This document shows, piece by piece, positions 9,501 to 18,262 of a stretch of 47,648 nucleotides of DNA (position 1 is the stretch's first letter; the number at the start of each line of letters is the position of its first letter). Position numbers and translations under genes: made by a program. The notes below the pieces were generated by a model, which saw only the letters and a program-made list of their open reading frames with translations, was not told where the DNA came from and made no database searches. The DNA is from Polaromonas sp. YR568 (lineage in GTDB: Bacteria; Pseudomonadota; Gammaproteobacteria; Burkholderiales; Burkholderiaceae_C): positions 1 to 47,648 of the forward strand of contig CAMCUN010000026.1 in NCBI GenBank assembly GCA_945878995.1, given 5' to 3'.

Positions 9501-9561
9501 CCTCGCGCTGGTCGACGTGCTCGCGCACCTGATGGCTGAAAAACAGCTCAGCGTGCTGTGA
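6538..9561 (+). CDS. Large repetitive type I secreted adhesin (SwmB-like repeats)
   Basis: 1007 residues. I start at the ATG at 6538 because the 15 codons before it overlap the end of the cyclophilin gene. An Ala/Pro-rich N-terminal part contains one hydrophobic stretch at about residues 141-163 (ALGTGALLVAGAAGLASSG). Then come about seven modules of about 95-105 residues repeating the pattern LPDKASFxVxVNG ... LQDxAGNxxASF, typical of the SwmB/PF13753 adhesin repeat. The C-terminus has a single glycine-rich motif (GSAGNDSYSGLGGADTW) and a DF...DLLDLRQLL...DVLAHL tail like VCA0849-class type I secretion targets. It is probably a surface or biofilm protein. No type I secretion ABC or HlyD gene is in the window. 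Confidence 0.8.
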   Translation: MTEPTLPDLVAQVAQTAQAAPQAAQVAPIAPRTATGSAAPVAMPDLVPSLKFSPTLQRIRAQRQAELEANPQAKPAPKAEPETPATASAASAAGAPAEPTAGAAAEPAATATSGSSWLAPDSPLLKPLPDSVPAEIKGFFGGVPMGALGTGALLVAGAAGLASSGGKGSSAPAAAAADTAAPALLGAKLNDSGSQLILNYNEVLSGTLPDKASFVVSVNGVANTVTAVALGSDASSVVLTLTSSVTSAQTVRVSLADGAAIKDTAGNAAASFRDQAVVVADKTAPTRLSANALTGAGGSVIVLRYSEDLLASAKPEPGDFALSVNGTPVTPSAVDVIGDSVRLTLANPIANPASATVRLNFTQPANSSRAVQDPAGNLVASISEAGGLLISSSQDLAPPTLGSAATSAELVGRPSSLLRLIFNEALDAGALPDVASLALQLSLGGSTRSVAVSSLKVVGASLELTLAETVSDEQSGLRLVYTPPASGPALQDWAGNDVAAFSRGIGLGDVVPPTVVSSRFTSATTLELTFSETLAGLGPDKASFGLVANGGAALKATGSSISGRTLVLNLDAAVESGKAATLSYTAAAGDASLLNPALQDAAGNDTASFNQTLDTTAPSLVSANTGSDGLSVRLAYNDSLLSPSSSSTPAIPAVAASAFKVFKSQGVEVVVSSVTVLNNEVSLVLASALSGTDTVTVFYVAPTANIGVANAALQDSTGNDAAALGSGVSGQPVSNKVLPTVTRAALDSLAAPLDTVTLTLSEAPVGALPDKSAFSLSLGGVAQTLGSVSLSGNDLVISLTSPLSSDGALTLSYTPPASNALQDADGNRLASLNRSLGQVKTGSAAADTLSGQAALSDYFLGSAGNDSYSGLGGADTWVWPDFGAGGPGGFVQTIKDFGFKKGSGTLQGSSEADLLDLRQLLDGYTAASTIADFLRFDKNADNKLVLNIDRDGGATFAATASLLFDNVTVDANNQLLAGGQFVSHNAGNLALVDVLAHLMAEKQLSVL

Positions 9562-9570
9562 GGCACTGAT

Positions 9571-9950
9571 CGCCAACAGGCTGAGCTCCTACAAAGACAA
9601 GCTGCCTTGTCCCCTGTAGGAGCTTGCCTGCAAGCGAATCGCGCCGGAAAACCACCCTTTCCACACGCAAGAATTCGCCGGCAGGCCGGCTCCTACAGGG
9701 GAAACGGCTTGCCTTTGTAGGAGCTTGCCTGCAAGCGAATGTTCGCCCGAGGCAAGGCCCGCTGACCGCCACCATTCGCCAGCAGGCTGGCTCCTACAAA
9801 GACAAAGCCGCCTTCTCCCCTGTAGGAGACAAGCCTGCAAGCGAATGTTCGCCCGAGGCAAGGCCCGCTGTCCGCCACCATTCGCCAGCAGGCTGGCTCC
9901 TACAAAAACAAGCCGCCTTCTCCCCTGTAGGAGCTTGCCTGCAAGCGAAT
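9571..9950. repeat. Cluster of eight alternating REP-like elements (BIME)
   Basis: REP units based on TGTAGGAGCTTGCCTGCAAG and ending CGAAT alternate in orientation: reverse 9571-9593 (degenerate), forward 9615-9639, reverse 9673-9697, forward 9716-9740, reverse 9774-9798, forward 9821-9846, reverse 9880-9904, forward 9926-9950. Two units of 106 and 104 bp (9731-9836 and 9837-9940) are near-identical tandem copies. The cluster fills the gap between two convergent genes. Roles known for such elements are transcription end protection, gyrase binding or passive spread by a RAYT transposase; none is seen in the window. Confidence 0.85.
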
Positions 9951-10001
9951 CGTGCCAAGGCATGAGCATCACCCGACTCGGAAACCCCTGACAGCGCGCA
10001 C

Positions 10002-11003
10002 TTACGCGTAAGCCTCGGTGTCCACCTCGCTGCTGCCCTGCGCGTTGTAGCGCGCGCCATGCACCGTTTGCTGGTTGATGAGCGCATCCAACCGGGCCAA
10101 CACCTCGGCCGACAGCTGCACATTCACTGCACCCACATCCTCGAGCAAATGGTCCACGCTGCGGGTGCCGGGAATCGGCAAAATGTCCGGTCCCTGGTGC
10201 AGCAGCCAGGCCATGGCCAGCTGCGAGGGCGTGCAGCCGACCTCGGCCGCGATGGCGTTGAAAGGCGGCAGCAGCGCCTGGTTTTTGGCGTGGTTCTCAG
10301 GAGAAAAGCGGGGCATGGCGCGCCGAATGTCCTTGGGCTCCAAGCTGCCCACATCCAGCGGGCCGCACAAAAAGCCACGCGCCACCGGGCTGAAAGCCAC
10401 AAAGCTCACGCCCAGTTCCCGGCAGGCTTGCAGCACCGCAATTTCTGGGTTGCGTGTCCACAGCGAGTACTCGGTTTGCAGCGCCGCAATCGGGTGCACC
10501 GCATGCGCGCGGCGCAAGGTGGGCGCCGACACCTCTGACAAGCCAATGCTGCGGATCTTGCCTTCTTTGACCAGGTCGGCGAGTGCGCCCACGCTGTCTT
10601 CAATCGGCACCTGCTTGTCCCAGCGGTGCAGGTAATACAGGTCAATCACATCTGTCTGCATGCGGCGCAGCGACTCCTCGCAGGTGGCCTTGAGGGTGGC
10701 AGGCCGGCCGTCGATGACGCGCACCTTTACGCCCTCGGCATTGGCCACACCACTCATGCCACACTTGCTGGCCAGCGTGAATTTGGCGCGGTGCTTGGAC
10801 AGGAACTTGCCCAGCAGCATCTCGCTGGTGCCAAAGCCATACAAAGCGGCGTTGTCAAAGTGCGTGACCCCCGCGTCCAGCGCAGCCAGCAGCAAGCGCT
10901 CGGCCTCGCTTTCAGAAATGGGCGTGCCGTAGGCGTGAGAGATGTTCATGCAGCCCAGGCCAATGGCGCTGACGCTGAAGGGGCCGAGTTGGCGTTGTTG
11001 CAT
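10002..11003 (-). CDS. Aldo/keto reductase
   Basis: 333 residues from the ATG at 11003, which has AGGA nine bases upstream. A TTG seven codons earlier is less likely. It has the AKR (beta/alpha)8 barrel with its catalytic tetrad in view: Asp and Tyr in THFDNAALYG, Lys in LASKCG, His in DLYYLHRWD. The NADPH-site C-terminal motif is IPGTRSVDHLLEDVGA. The family reduces aldehydes and ketones with NADPH in the cytoplasm; the substrate is not evident. The gene faces the REP cluster at its 3' end. Confidence 0.93.
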   Translation of the reverse strand: MQQRQLGPFSVSAIGLGCMNISHAYGTPISESEAERLLLAALDAGVTHFDNAALYGFGTSEMLLGKFLSKHRAKFTLASKCGMSGVANAEGVKVRVIDGRPATLKATCEESLRRMQTDVIDLYYLHRWDKQVPIEDSVGALADLVKEGKIRSIGLSEVSAPTLRRAHAVHPIAALQTEYSLWTRNPEIAVLQACRELGVSFVAFSPVARGFLCGPLDVGSLEPKDIRRAMPRFSPENHAKNQALLPPFNAIAAEVGCTPSQLAMAWLLHQGPDILPIPGTRSVDHLLEDVGAVNVQLSAEVLARLDALINQQTVHGARYNAQGSSEVDTEAYA

Positions 11004-11224
11004 TTTTTCAATCCTGTGGTTCAAAAGCTCAAAGATTCAGGCCGACGGGCAGCCTGACGCCCAAGCCATGAATGTATCGGACTGTGATGGCTGTGGCTTG
11101 CCAGCGGTGTGACGAAAATCTGATCAACCAAAGCGCACAACAAGCCAGGAGCACAAAAGTTATAACTTGCTCTTGACTCAATGAAAATCAAAATACCAAT
11201 CAAGCAGCTCACAAGGCCCTGAAT

Positions 11225-11530
11225 ATGATCAAGATGACCTCTCGCATGGCCCAAATTCAATTTGCCTCCCTCATTGACGCGTCACAACGCCAGCCCATTG
11301 CCGTGACGCGCCGTGGTCGACCTGTGGCTGTCGTTTTGTCTTATGAAGACTACCAAGCGAGCACGCAGACCATCCCGTTTCATGTGGCTAAACTGATCAG
11401 TGAAATTCACCCGCTGCGCGGCAAGCCTGCGGGAGATGCCATGCGCATGCAAATTTCAAAAATGAGCCAAAAAGCCACCGAAGAGGGCCTGAGCGAAGAC
11501 GATGTGATGCGCATGCTCGATGAAGACTGA
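11225..11530 (+). CDS. Orphan Phd/YefM-type antitoxin
   Basis: 101 residues (start at 11225; a second ATG at 11234 is possible). The N-terminal half fits the Phd/YefM fold: FASLIDASQRQPIAVTRRGRPVAVVLSYEDYQ. The C-terminal tail is charged and fits a toxin-binding or degradation segment. Antitoxins of this family bind DNA and neutralise a partner toxin encoded just downstream. Here only a 24-codon remnant follows, so the antitoxin has lost its toxin. It may still repress its own promoter or act against a toxin elsewhere. Confidence 0.8.
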   Translation: MIKMTSRMAQIQFASLIDASQRQPIAVTRRGRPVAVVLSYEDYQASTQTIPFHVAKLISEIHPLRGKPAGDAMRMQISKMSQKATEEGLSEDDVMRMLDED

Positions 11531-11605
11531 ACCTGCCTGCAAACCTACAAAGGCGTCGACATTCTCTCGCCCGCACAATTTCTCGAGCGCTTCAACACCC
11601 TTTAG
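11531..11605 (+). pseudogene. C-terminal relic of a PIN-domain toxin
   Basis: Directly after the antitoxin stop, in the same frame, 24 codons run to a TAG at 11603 and read ...YKGVDILSPAQFLERFNTL. This resembles the C-terminal tail (ILTPAEFLARL-type) of COG1569 PIN toxins. The catalytic part is absent. Short match, so moderate confidence. Confidence 0.45.
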
Positions 11606-11794
11606 CAAGGCCCCTCGCACACAGCCGCACAACAGGTTCAACCCATTCAGAGCAGCAACTCTGTTTGTGCAATGAGCCTGGTCGCCCATTCATTTGGCAC
11701 GTCGCAGCAAGGAATAAAAATTCACATTTTGTTAGAACAATAGGACTCAAAATTCAAGCTCCCTGGCCAACGCCACCACCCCAGAGAACCTTGC

Positions 11795-12340
11795 ATGTTG
11801 CTCACCCTGCTCGCCCACAAGTATGCCGAAGACCAAGCCCTGCTCACTCAGTTGGCGGCTCTGGACACCCAAGCGCATGGTGACTTGCTGCACGCCGCAC
11901 GGCGCACGCTTCAGCACATCCATGTGGTCGACCAGATCTTTCAGGCCCATCTGAGCGGGCAAGCGCACAGCCACACGGGGACCAACACTTTGCACACGCC
12001 GGAACTGGGCGCGCTCAAAGCCTCGATGGCGCAGCTCGATGCTTGGTTGCAGCACTTCACCGAGGCGACCAACGAGCAGAACTTGGCCGAGCAAATTGAC
12101 TTTGTTTTCACAGACGGCGATGCTGGGCGCATGAGCCGCCAAGAGATGCTGATGCACCTCATCACCCATGGCGCCTACCACCGGGGGCAAGTGGGGCAGT
12201 TGCTCAAGACCGCTGGCATGGCGCCGCCGCGCGATCTGCTCACCCGGTTTTTGCATGCCACCGAGCCGCAGCGGCGTCTGCCCGCCCACCCCCAGCCTGA
12301 GCGCGAGGCGCTAATGGTGTGGGCACAGGCACGCGTGTGA
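11795..12340 (+). CDS. DinB-family protein
   Basis: 181 residues of helical sequence typical of the DinB/YfiT four-helix bundle. Histidines that can form the metal site are visible in LQHIHVVDQIFQAH and in LITHGAYHRGQVGQLL, the family's C-terminal HxxxHRGQ signature. DinB-like proteins include metal-dependent thiol transferases and many of unknown role. Its TGA stop overlaps a GTG start of the next gene (GTGA at 12337-12340), which suggests translational coupling. Confidence 0.85.
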   Translation: MLLTLLAHKYAEDQALLTQLAALDTQAHGDLLHAARRTLQHIHVVDQIFQAHLSGQAHSHTGTNTLHTPELGALKASMAQLDAWLQHFTEATNEQNLAEQIDFVFTDGDAGRMSRQEMLMHLITHGAYHRGQVGQLLKTAGMAPPRDLLTRFLHATEPQRRLPAHPQPEREALMVWAQARV

Positions 12341-13284
12341 GGCTCCGTGTGCTGGCCAGCGGACTGGCTGCAGCATTGACCATGACAGCTTGCACGAGCT
12401 TGGAGCGCGTGGCGCACCTCTACAGCCCAGAGGCGCCAACCGCCCAGCGTTTTGCGTTCAAAGACGGTGGCAGCAGCGTGTTCTACAGCTTTGTGGTGGG
12501 CAGCTCGCCGCAGCCACCGACAGCCGTGTTCTTTTACGGTGGCTCGGGCTGCGCCAGCTGGAAGGCGGTGATGCCAGGCTATGTGGAGGGCCTAGGAGTG
12601 GATGCGCGGGTATGGGTGCTCAACAAGCGCTTTGTGTCAGACCGCGCCACCGGCTTGTGGGACTGCGGCGAGGTCTTTGACGCGGCCAACCACCCCAGCC
12701 AATGGCGAGCAGATTACGCAGAGTTCATCACCGAGCAACTCGGCCGCATGAGCCCCGTGCCCAGCCGGGTGCTGTTGGTGGGGGTGTCAGAGGGCGCCAT
12801 TCCTGCAGTGCAAGTGGCCGCTAGCCTGAGCGCAGTCACCCATCTGGCCATCATAGGCAGCGGCGGCTTCACCTTGCGCCAATCGCTGCAGGTCTTGCGC
12901 GACAAAAAACATATTTCATTCGATGTGGATGAGGCGTGGGCCGCGGTGGCCGCCAAGCCTCAGAGCCTGGCGCACCAGCTGTGGGGCCATCCATACCGCT
13001 GGTGGTCGCAGATGCTGGACCTGGACTTGGTGCCCGACTACCTCAACCTGCGCATTCCCATTTCGGTGGCCATGGGGGAGCAAGACAGCAGCGTTCCCGT
13101 GGAGTCACTGCACCACCTGCAAAGCCGTTTTCGCGAGGCGGGCAAAACCTGCTTGCAAGCCACCGTGTACCCCGGTGCGGACCACCGGCTGAGCAAGGGC
13201 GGAGGGTCTCACCGCCCTGATTTTTTGGCCACCGTGGGCCGCGGGCTGGACACGCCCGTATGCCGGGAAGAGCCAGGACGCTGA
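12337..13284 (+). CDS. Alpha/beta-hydrolase lipoprotein
   Basis: 315 residues from the GTG at 12337, which gives a compact lipoprotein signal (MRLRVLASGLAAALTMTAC). A GTG six codons upstream is also in frame. The hydrolase fold is supported by an oxyanion-type turn (GGSGCASW), the nucleophile elbow GVSEG, an Asp after strand 7 (MGEQDSSVP) and the catalytic His (PGADHRLSKGG). Probably a membrane-anchored esterase, lipase or peptidase in the periplasm; the substrate is unknown. It is coupled to the DinB gene by a 4-base overlap. Confidence 0.75.
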   Translation: MRLRVLASGLAAALTMTACTSLERVAHLYSPEAPTAQRFAFKDGGSSVFYSFVVGSSPQPPTAVFFYGGSGCASWKAVMPGYVEGLGVDARVWVLNKRFVSDRATGLWDCGEVFDAANHPSQWRADYAEFITEQLGRMSPVPSRVLLVGVSEGAIPAVQVAASLSAVTHLAIIGSGGFTLRQSLQVLRDKKHISFDVDEAWAAVAAKPQSLAHQLWGHPYRWWSQMLDLDLVPDYLNLRIPISVAMGEQDSSVPVESLHHLQSRFREAGKTCLQATVYPGADHRLSKGGGSHRPDFLATVGRGLDTPVCREEPGR

Positions 13285-13338
13285 TTCGCTTTGCTTGCGC
13301 AGGGCATCAGTCCAGCCAGAAAGTCCAGGAAACGCCGC

Positions 13339-14289
13339 TCAAGCCCCCAGTTGCTGCTCCAACTGATGCAGCACCTGGTAGCACGGCAGCACCTGCGCCA
13401 CCGACGCGTTGGGCTCGCGGCCTTCGCGGATGGCGGCGAAGAACTCGCGGTCTTGCAGCTCAATGCCGTTCATGGACACCGCCACCTGGGAGACGTCGAT
13501 TTTTTCTTCTTTGCCGGTGAACAGGTCGTCGTAGCGCGCCAGGTAGGTGGCCGTGTCGCCGATGTAGCGGAAAAAGGTGCCCAGCGGGCCGTCATTGTTG
13601 AAGGACAGGCTCAGCGTGCAGATGGCGCCGTTGGCCGCTTGCAGCTGGATGCTCATGTCCATGGCAATGCCCAGCGCCGGGTGGATGGGGCCTTGCACGG
13701 CGTTGGCTTTGACGATGGGGCTGCCGCACTGGTAGGCGAACAAATCCACCGTGTGCGCGGCGTGGTGCCACAGCAGGTGGTCGGTCCAGCTGCGCGGCTG
13801 GCCCAGCGCGTTCATGTTGGTGCGGCGGAAAAAGTAGGTCTGCACATCCAACTGCTGGATGTTGAAGCCGCCGCCCTTGATTTTCTGGTTCACATACTGG
13901 TGGCTGGGGTTAAAGCGCCGGGTGTGGCCACACATGGCAACCAGGCCGGTCTGCTTTTGCAGCGCCACGATTTCTTCGCCTTCCCTGAGCACATCGCACA
14001 GCGGAATTTCCACCTGCACATGCTTACCAGCTGCAAGGCAGGCTTTGGTTTGGTCAGCGTGCATTTGCGTGGGGGTGCACAGGATGACGGCGTCGACTTC
14101 CTTGATCTTGAGCGCGTCGGCCAGGTTGGTGCTGACATGGGCGATACCGTATTTGTCGGCTACTTCTTGGGTTTTGCCCAGTTCACGGCCTATGAGCGAG
14201 ATCACCTCGACGCCGTCTATAAGCTTTATGCCGTCCAGGTGTTTGGTGCCGAATGCGCCGGCGCCCGCGAGTGCGACTTTGATGGTCAT
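13339..14289 (-). CDS. ligC: 4-carboxy-2-hydroxymuconate-6-semialdehyde dehydrogenase
   Basis: 316 residues of the Gfo/Idh/MocA family, with N-terminal NAD(P) Rossmann motif (VALAGAGAFGTKHLDG) and CTPTQMHADQTKACL. Length and position fit LigC/PmdC. The enzyme oxidises the ring-cleavage product of protocatechuate (as its hemiacetal) to 2-pyrone-4,6-dicarboxylate, using NADP. It is the last gene of the operon. In Comamonas pmdC follows pmdB directly; here a higA gene lies between them. Confidence 0.92.
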   Translation of the reverse strand: MTIKVALAGAGAFGTKHLDGIKLIDGVEVISLIGRELGKTQEVADKYGIAHVSTNLADALKIKEVDAVILCTPTQMHADQTKACLAAGKHVQVEIPLCDVLREGEEIVALQKQTGLVAMCGHTRRFNPSHQYVNQKIKGGGFNIQQLDVQTYFFRRTNMNALGQPRSWTDHLLWHHAAHTVDLFAYQCGSPIVKANAVQGPIHPALGIAMDMSIQLQAANGAICTLSLSFNNDGPLGTFFRYIGDTATYLARYDDLFTGKEEKIDVSQVAVSMNGIELQDREFFAAIREGREPNASVAQVLPCYQVLHQLEQQLGA

Positions 14290-14341
14290 GGGGGGATGTC
14301 TTTCTTGTTAATCAGGTGTGTGTGGTCCTGCGCAGCAGCCT

Positions 14342-14644
14342 TCAGGCTGCCAAAGGCTCGATCTCGCGGGCGATGAGCGCGGCTTTGTCAATTTCAGCCA
14401 CGCGCAGGTCGTACTGGGTTTGAAGGTTGAGCCAGCTTTGCGCCTGGCCGCCAAAAAATTGCGCCAAGCGCAATGCCGTGTCAGCCGACACACCACGGCG
14501 CTCGAGCACGATGTCGTTGATGCGGCTGGCCGGGATGTGCAGGCGCTTGGACAGGGCGTTGGCGCTCATGCTCAAGGGGACGAGGTAGTCTTCGCGAAGC
14601 ACCTCGCCAGGATGGACGGGGCGCATGCCGTTCTTGATGCTCAT
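14342..14644 (-). CDS. higA: Orphan HigA-family antitoxin inside the protocatechuate operon
   Basis: 100 residues from the ATG at 14644, with a good GAGGAA ribosome site. It starts MSIKNGMRPVHPGEVLREDY, the HigA/VapI signature, and continues with an XRE helix-turn-helix (SANALSKRLHIPASRINDIV) and the tail FFGGQAQSWLNLQTQYDL. HigA represses its own operon and neutralises the HigB RNase, which is normally encoded just before it. Only a short HigB-like tail remains at 14661-14720. The gene sits between ligB and ligC in the same direction and so is probably transcribed with the pathway. Confidence 0.88.
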   Translation of the reverse strand: MSIKNGMRPVHPGEVLREDYLVPLSMSANALSKRLHIPASRINDIVLERRGVSADTALRLAQFFGGQAQSWLNLQTQYDLRVAEIDKAALIAREIEPLAA

Positions 14645-14660
14645 GGGGTGTTCCTCGTGC

Positions 14661-14720
14661 TCAGTGGTGCTCAACGATCTCGAACTCAGACGGCCCCTGT
14701 ACTGTTTACCGATATTCGGT
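14661..14720 (-). pseudogene. C-terminal relic of higB
   Basis: Minus-strand reading ending at 14661 gives TVQGPSEFEIVEHH and a stop, preceded after an in-frame TAA by TEYR. HigB toxins end in a very similar way (GPxxVEIVDYH) just before higA. The spacing to the higA ATG (16 bases) is also normal for higBA. Rest of the toxin is missing. Confidence 0.5.
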
Positions 14721-14727
14721 AAGCTTG

Positions 14728-16049
<1,322 letters not shown>

Positions 16050-16081
16050 GTGAATCTTTCTAGTCTTGTTCAGTCTTCCAG

Positions 16082-16173
16082 TGGGAGAAAGTCCGGGTGA
16101 GGGCATCCGGCACAGCCACATCGCCTTCCTGGCACCACCGCGCCCTCACCCCTGCCCTCTCCCAGAGGGAGAG
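16082..16173. repeat. CCCTCACCCC-type palindromic repeat within the operon
   Basis: 16082-16105 and 16140-16163 form an imperfect inverted repeat built on GGGTGAGGGC / GCCCTCACCC. At its right end is a perfect hairpin, CTCTCCC-AGA-GGGAGAG (16157-16173). Sequences of this kind are common dispersed elements in proteobacteria. It lies in the 141-base gap between ligI and ligA and could form an mRNA hairpin. Confidence 0.7.
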
Positions 16174-16190
16174 AGAGAAAAAAGGTTGCA

Positions 16191-17120
16191 TCATGCGCGA
16201 ACTTCTTCAGGCCAGTACAAGCGCATGGGGTTGTCCACCAGCAGTTTGCGCTGCAGCTCGGCCGTGGAGGCAATTTGCGGGATGAAGTCCACCAACAGGC
16301 CGTCGTCGGGCATGTGGTCCTTCAAGTTGGGGTGGGGCCAGTCGGTGCCCCAGAGCACGCGGTCTGGGAATTCTTGCACCACACGGCGGGCAAAAGGCAC
16401 CACGTCTTGGTAGGCCTGTTGCTCGCCATTCAAGGCCTTGGGGCCGTCCACAGACAAACGCTCTGGGCAGGTGACCTTGCTCCACACATTGGGGTGCTGG
16501 CGCATGAACTTCAAAAACAGCTCGAACTCGGGGCCGTCAATGGGCTTGCTCACGTCGGGCCGGCCCATGTGGTCCACCACCACGGTGGTGGGGAGAGCTG
16601 TGAAAAAGTCCCACAGCTCGGGCAGGTCCACGGCCTCAAAGTAAATCACCACATGCCAGCCGAGCTGGCCCACGCGGGTGGCAATCTCAAGCAGCTCGTC
16701 TTTGGGCGTGAAGTCCACCAAGCGCTTGACAAAGTTAAAGCGCACGCCGCGCACGCCGGCCGTGTGCAGGGCCTGCAGCTCGTCGTCAGTGACCGAGCGC
16801 TTGACCGTGGCCACGCCGCGCGCTTGGCCGCCCGAGGCCAGGCAGGCGTCGACCATGGCGCGGTTGTCGGCGCCGTGGCAAGTGGCTTGCACCACCACGT
16901 TGCGGGCAAAGCCCAGGTGGTCGCGCAGGGCAAAGAGCTGCTGCTTGCTGGCGTCGCAAGGCGTGTACTTGCGCTCGGGGGCATAGGGGAACTGGGCGCC
17001 GGGGCCGAACACATGGCAGTGCGCGTCCACCGCGCCTGCAGGCAGTTCAAAGCGGGGCTTGGACGGGCCGGTGTACCAGTCCAGCCAGCCAGGGGTTTTG
17101 GTGAATTCTGAGGTGGTCAT
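16191..17120 (-). CDS. ligI: 2-pyrone-4,6-dicarboxylate lactonase
   Basis: 309 residues from the ATG at 17120 (MTTSEFTKTPGWLDWYTGPS). It belongs to the amidohydrolase superfamily: HxH after strand 1 (DAHCHVFGPGAQFPY), the RxxRGxxF-like segment (GVRGVRFNFVKRL), VVVDHMGRPD and the terminal Asp motif LWGTDWPHPN. LigI hydrolyses the lactone 2-pyrone-4,6-dicarboxylate to oxalomesaconate without needing a metal. The gene starts 22 bases beyond the ligK stop and matches pmdD in the Comamonas order. Confidence 0.95.
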   Translation of the reverse strand: MTTSEFTKTPGWLDWYTGPSKPRFELPAGAVDAHCHVFGPGAQFPYAPERKYTPCDASKQQLFALRDHLGFARNVVVQATCHGADNRAMVDACLASGGQARGVATVKRSVTDDELQALHTAGVRGVRFNFVKRLVDFTPKDELLEIATRVGQLGWHVVIYFEAVDLPELWDFFTALPTTVVVDHMGRPDVSKPIDGPEFELFLKFMRQHPNVWSKVTCPERLSVDGPKALNGEQQAYQDVVPFARRVVQEFPDRVLWGTDWPHPNLKDHMPDDGLLVDFIPQIASTAELQRKLLVDNPMRLYWPEEVRA

Positions 17121-17142
17121 GAAGGTCTTTGAGTGCTTGTGG

Positions 17143-17826
17143 TCAGTCGATGTAGCGCAGGCCGGCTTGGGCCAAGGGCTCGCGCATTTTGTACATGTCC
17201 AGGCCCAGCACACCGCTGGCCAGCTTGGCGCGTTTTTCGCCTTCGTTGGCCTCGCGGGCTTGGGCGGCTTGCAGGGTTTGGGCGGCCATGGCACGCGGCA
17301 CGCAGACCACACCGTCGTCGTCGGCCACGATGGCGTCGCCCGGCGTCACCCACATGCCGGCGCAAACCACCGGAATGTTGACCGAGCCCAAGGTGGCCTT
17401 GATGGTGCCCTTGCTGGAGATGGCTTTGCTCCACACGGGGAACTGCATTTTTTGCAGCTCTTTGACGTCGCGCACGCCGGCGTCAATGATGAGCGCGCGC
17501 GCGCCACGCGCCTGAAAGCTGGTGGCCAGCAGGTCGCCAAAGTAGCCGTCTGTGCAGTCGGCGGTGACGCTCGCCACCACGATGTCGCCGGGCTGAATTT
17601 GCTCGGCCGCCACATGCATCATCCAGTTGTCACCGGGGTGCAGCAGCACGGTCACGGCCGTGCCCGAGACCTGCGCGCCCGGGTAAATGGGGCGCATATA
17701 GGGCTTGAGCAGGCCCACGCGGCCCATGGCCTCGTGCACGGTGGCCGAGCCCAGGGCAGCCAGCGCGTCGGTGGTGGCGCGGTCAGCGCGCTGGATGTTG
17801 CGGTACACAACGCCGAGTTCGTACAT
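17143..17826 (-). CDS. ligK: 4-carboxy-4-hydroxy-2-oxoadipate aldolase / oxaloacetate decarboxylase
   Basis: 227 residues from the ATG at 17826, with AAGGAA upstream. It is a class II, metal-dependent aldolase of the RraA-like fold. The key motifs are [23 protein letters not shown] and [16 protein letters not shown], with the Arg-Asp pair of the active site. It splits 4-carboxy-4-hydroxy-2-oxoadipate into pyruvate and oxaloacetate, the last step of the pathway, and can decarboxylate oxaloacetate. Its first codons, ribosome site and upstream DNA are duplicated at 18042-18124. Confidence 0.95.
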   Translation of the reverse strand: MYELGVVYRNIQRADRATTDALAALGSATVHEAMGRVGLLKPYMRPIYPGAQVSGTAVTVLLHPGDNWMMHVAAEQIQPGDIVVASVTADCTDGYFGDLLATSFQARGARALIIDAGVRDVKELQKMQFPVWSKAISSKGTIKATLGSVNIPVVCAGMWVTPGDAIVADDDGVVCVPRAMAAQTLQAAQAREANEGEKRAKLASGVLGLDMYKMREPLAQAGLRYID

Positions 17827-18262
17827 GAAAATTTCCTTGAAATAAAAAAGGCTGTTTGTCTTTGTAGGAGCTGGCCTGCCGGCGAATCTTTGCGCTGAAC
17901 AAACCATGGCTAAGCGGCACGGTTCGCTGGCAGGCCAGCTCCTACAAAGTCAGGGTCAAAGTCAAAGTCGAGGTCAAAGTCAGGTTCAGGTTAAAAGTCA
18001 GGGTCAGTGGCCGGCGGCTTTGAGGCGCGGGTGTCGGTATTCAACGCCGAGTTCGTACATGAAAATTTCCTTGAAATAAAAAAGGCTGTTTGTCTTTGTA
18101 GGAGCTGGCCTGCCGGCGAATCTTCGCGTTCAACCAACGGCGGATCAACGGCACGATTCGCTGGCAGGCCAGCTCCTACAAATTCGGGGTCAAAGTCAAA
18201 TTCAGGGTCAGTGTCAGGCTCAAAGTCAGGGTCAGTGGCCTGCGGCTTTGAGGCGGGCGTCC
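17808..18262. repeat. Tandem duplication of the ligJ-ligK junction with REP pairs
   Basis: 17808-18041 and 18042-18262 are tandem copies. Each holds the first codons and ribosome site of ligK, a REP pair (forward 17863-17887 / reverse 17922-17946; forward 18097-18121 / reverse 18156-18180), a degenerate hexamer tract of GTCAAA/GTCAGG words (17948-18006; 18182-18239) and the last codons of ligJ. The 83 bases 17808-17890 and 18042-18124 are identical by eye. The duplication widens the ligJ-ligK gap to 405 bases, which otherwise contains no gene. Confidence 0.85.
18004..18060 (-). CDS. Chimeric mini-ORF: ligK start fused to ligJ end
   Basis: The tandem duplication leaves an extra copy of the ligK ribosome site and ATG joined in frame to the end of ligJ, encoding MYELGVEYRHPRLKAAGH and a stop. 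The first six residues are those of LigK, the last nine those of LigJ (RLKAAGH). It has the full ligK ribosome site and so is probably translated, but no function is claimed. Confidence 0.4.
   Translation of the reverse strand: MYELGVEYRHPRLKAAGH

Noticed and set aside
8221..9576. 451-codon minus-strand frame
   Set aside because: Antisense to the adhesin repeats; it merely mirrors their periodicity.
9589..9972. Open frames and CRISPR-like regular repeats in the REP cluster
   Set aside because: Repeats alternate in orientation and spacers are repeated too, so this is a BIME cluster, not a CRISPR array; the frames are read-through of repeats.
13291..14376. Plus-strand frame over ligC
   Set aside because: ligC on the minus strand is a clear Gfo/Idh/MocA enzyme; the plus frame is a shadow.
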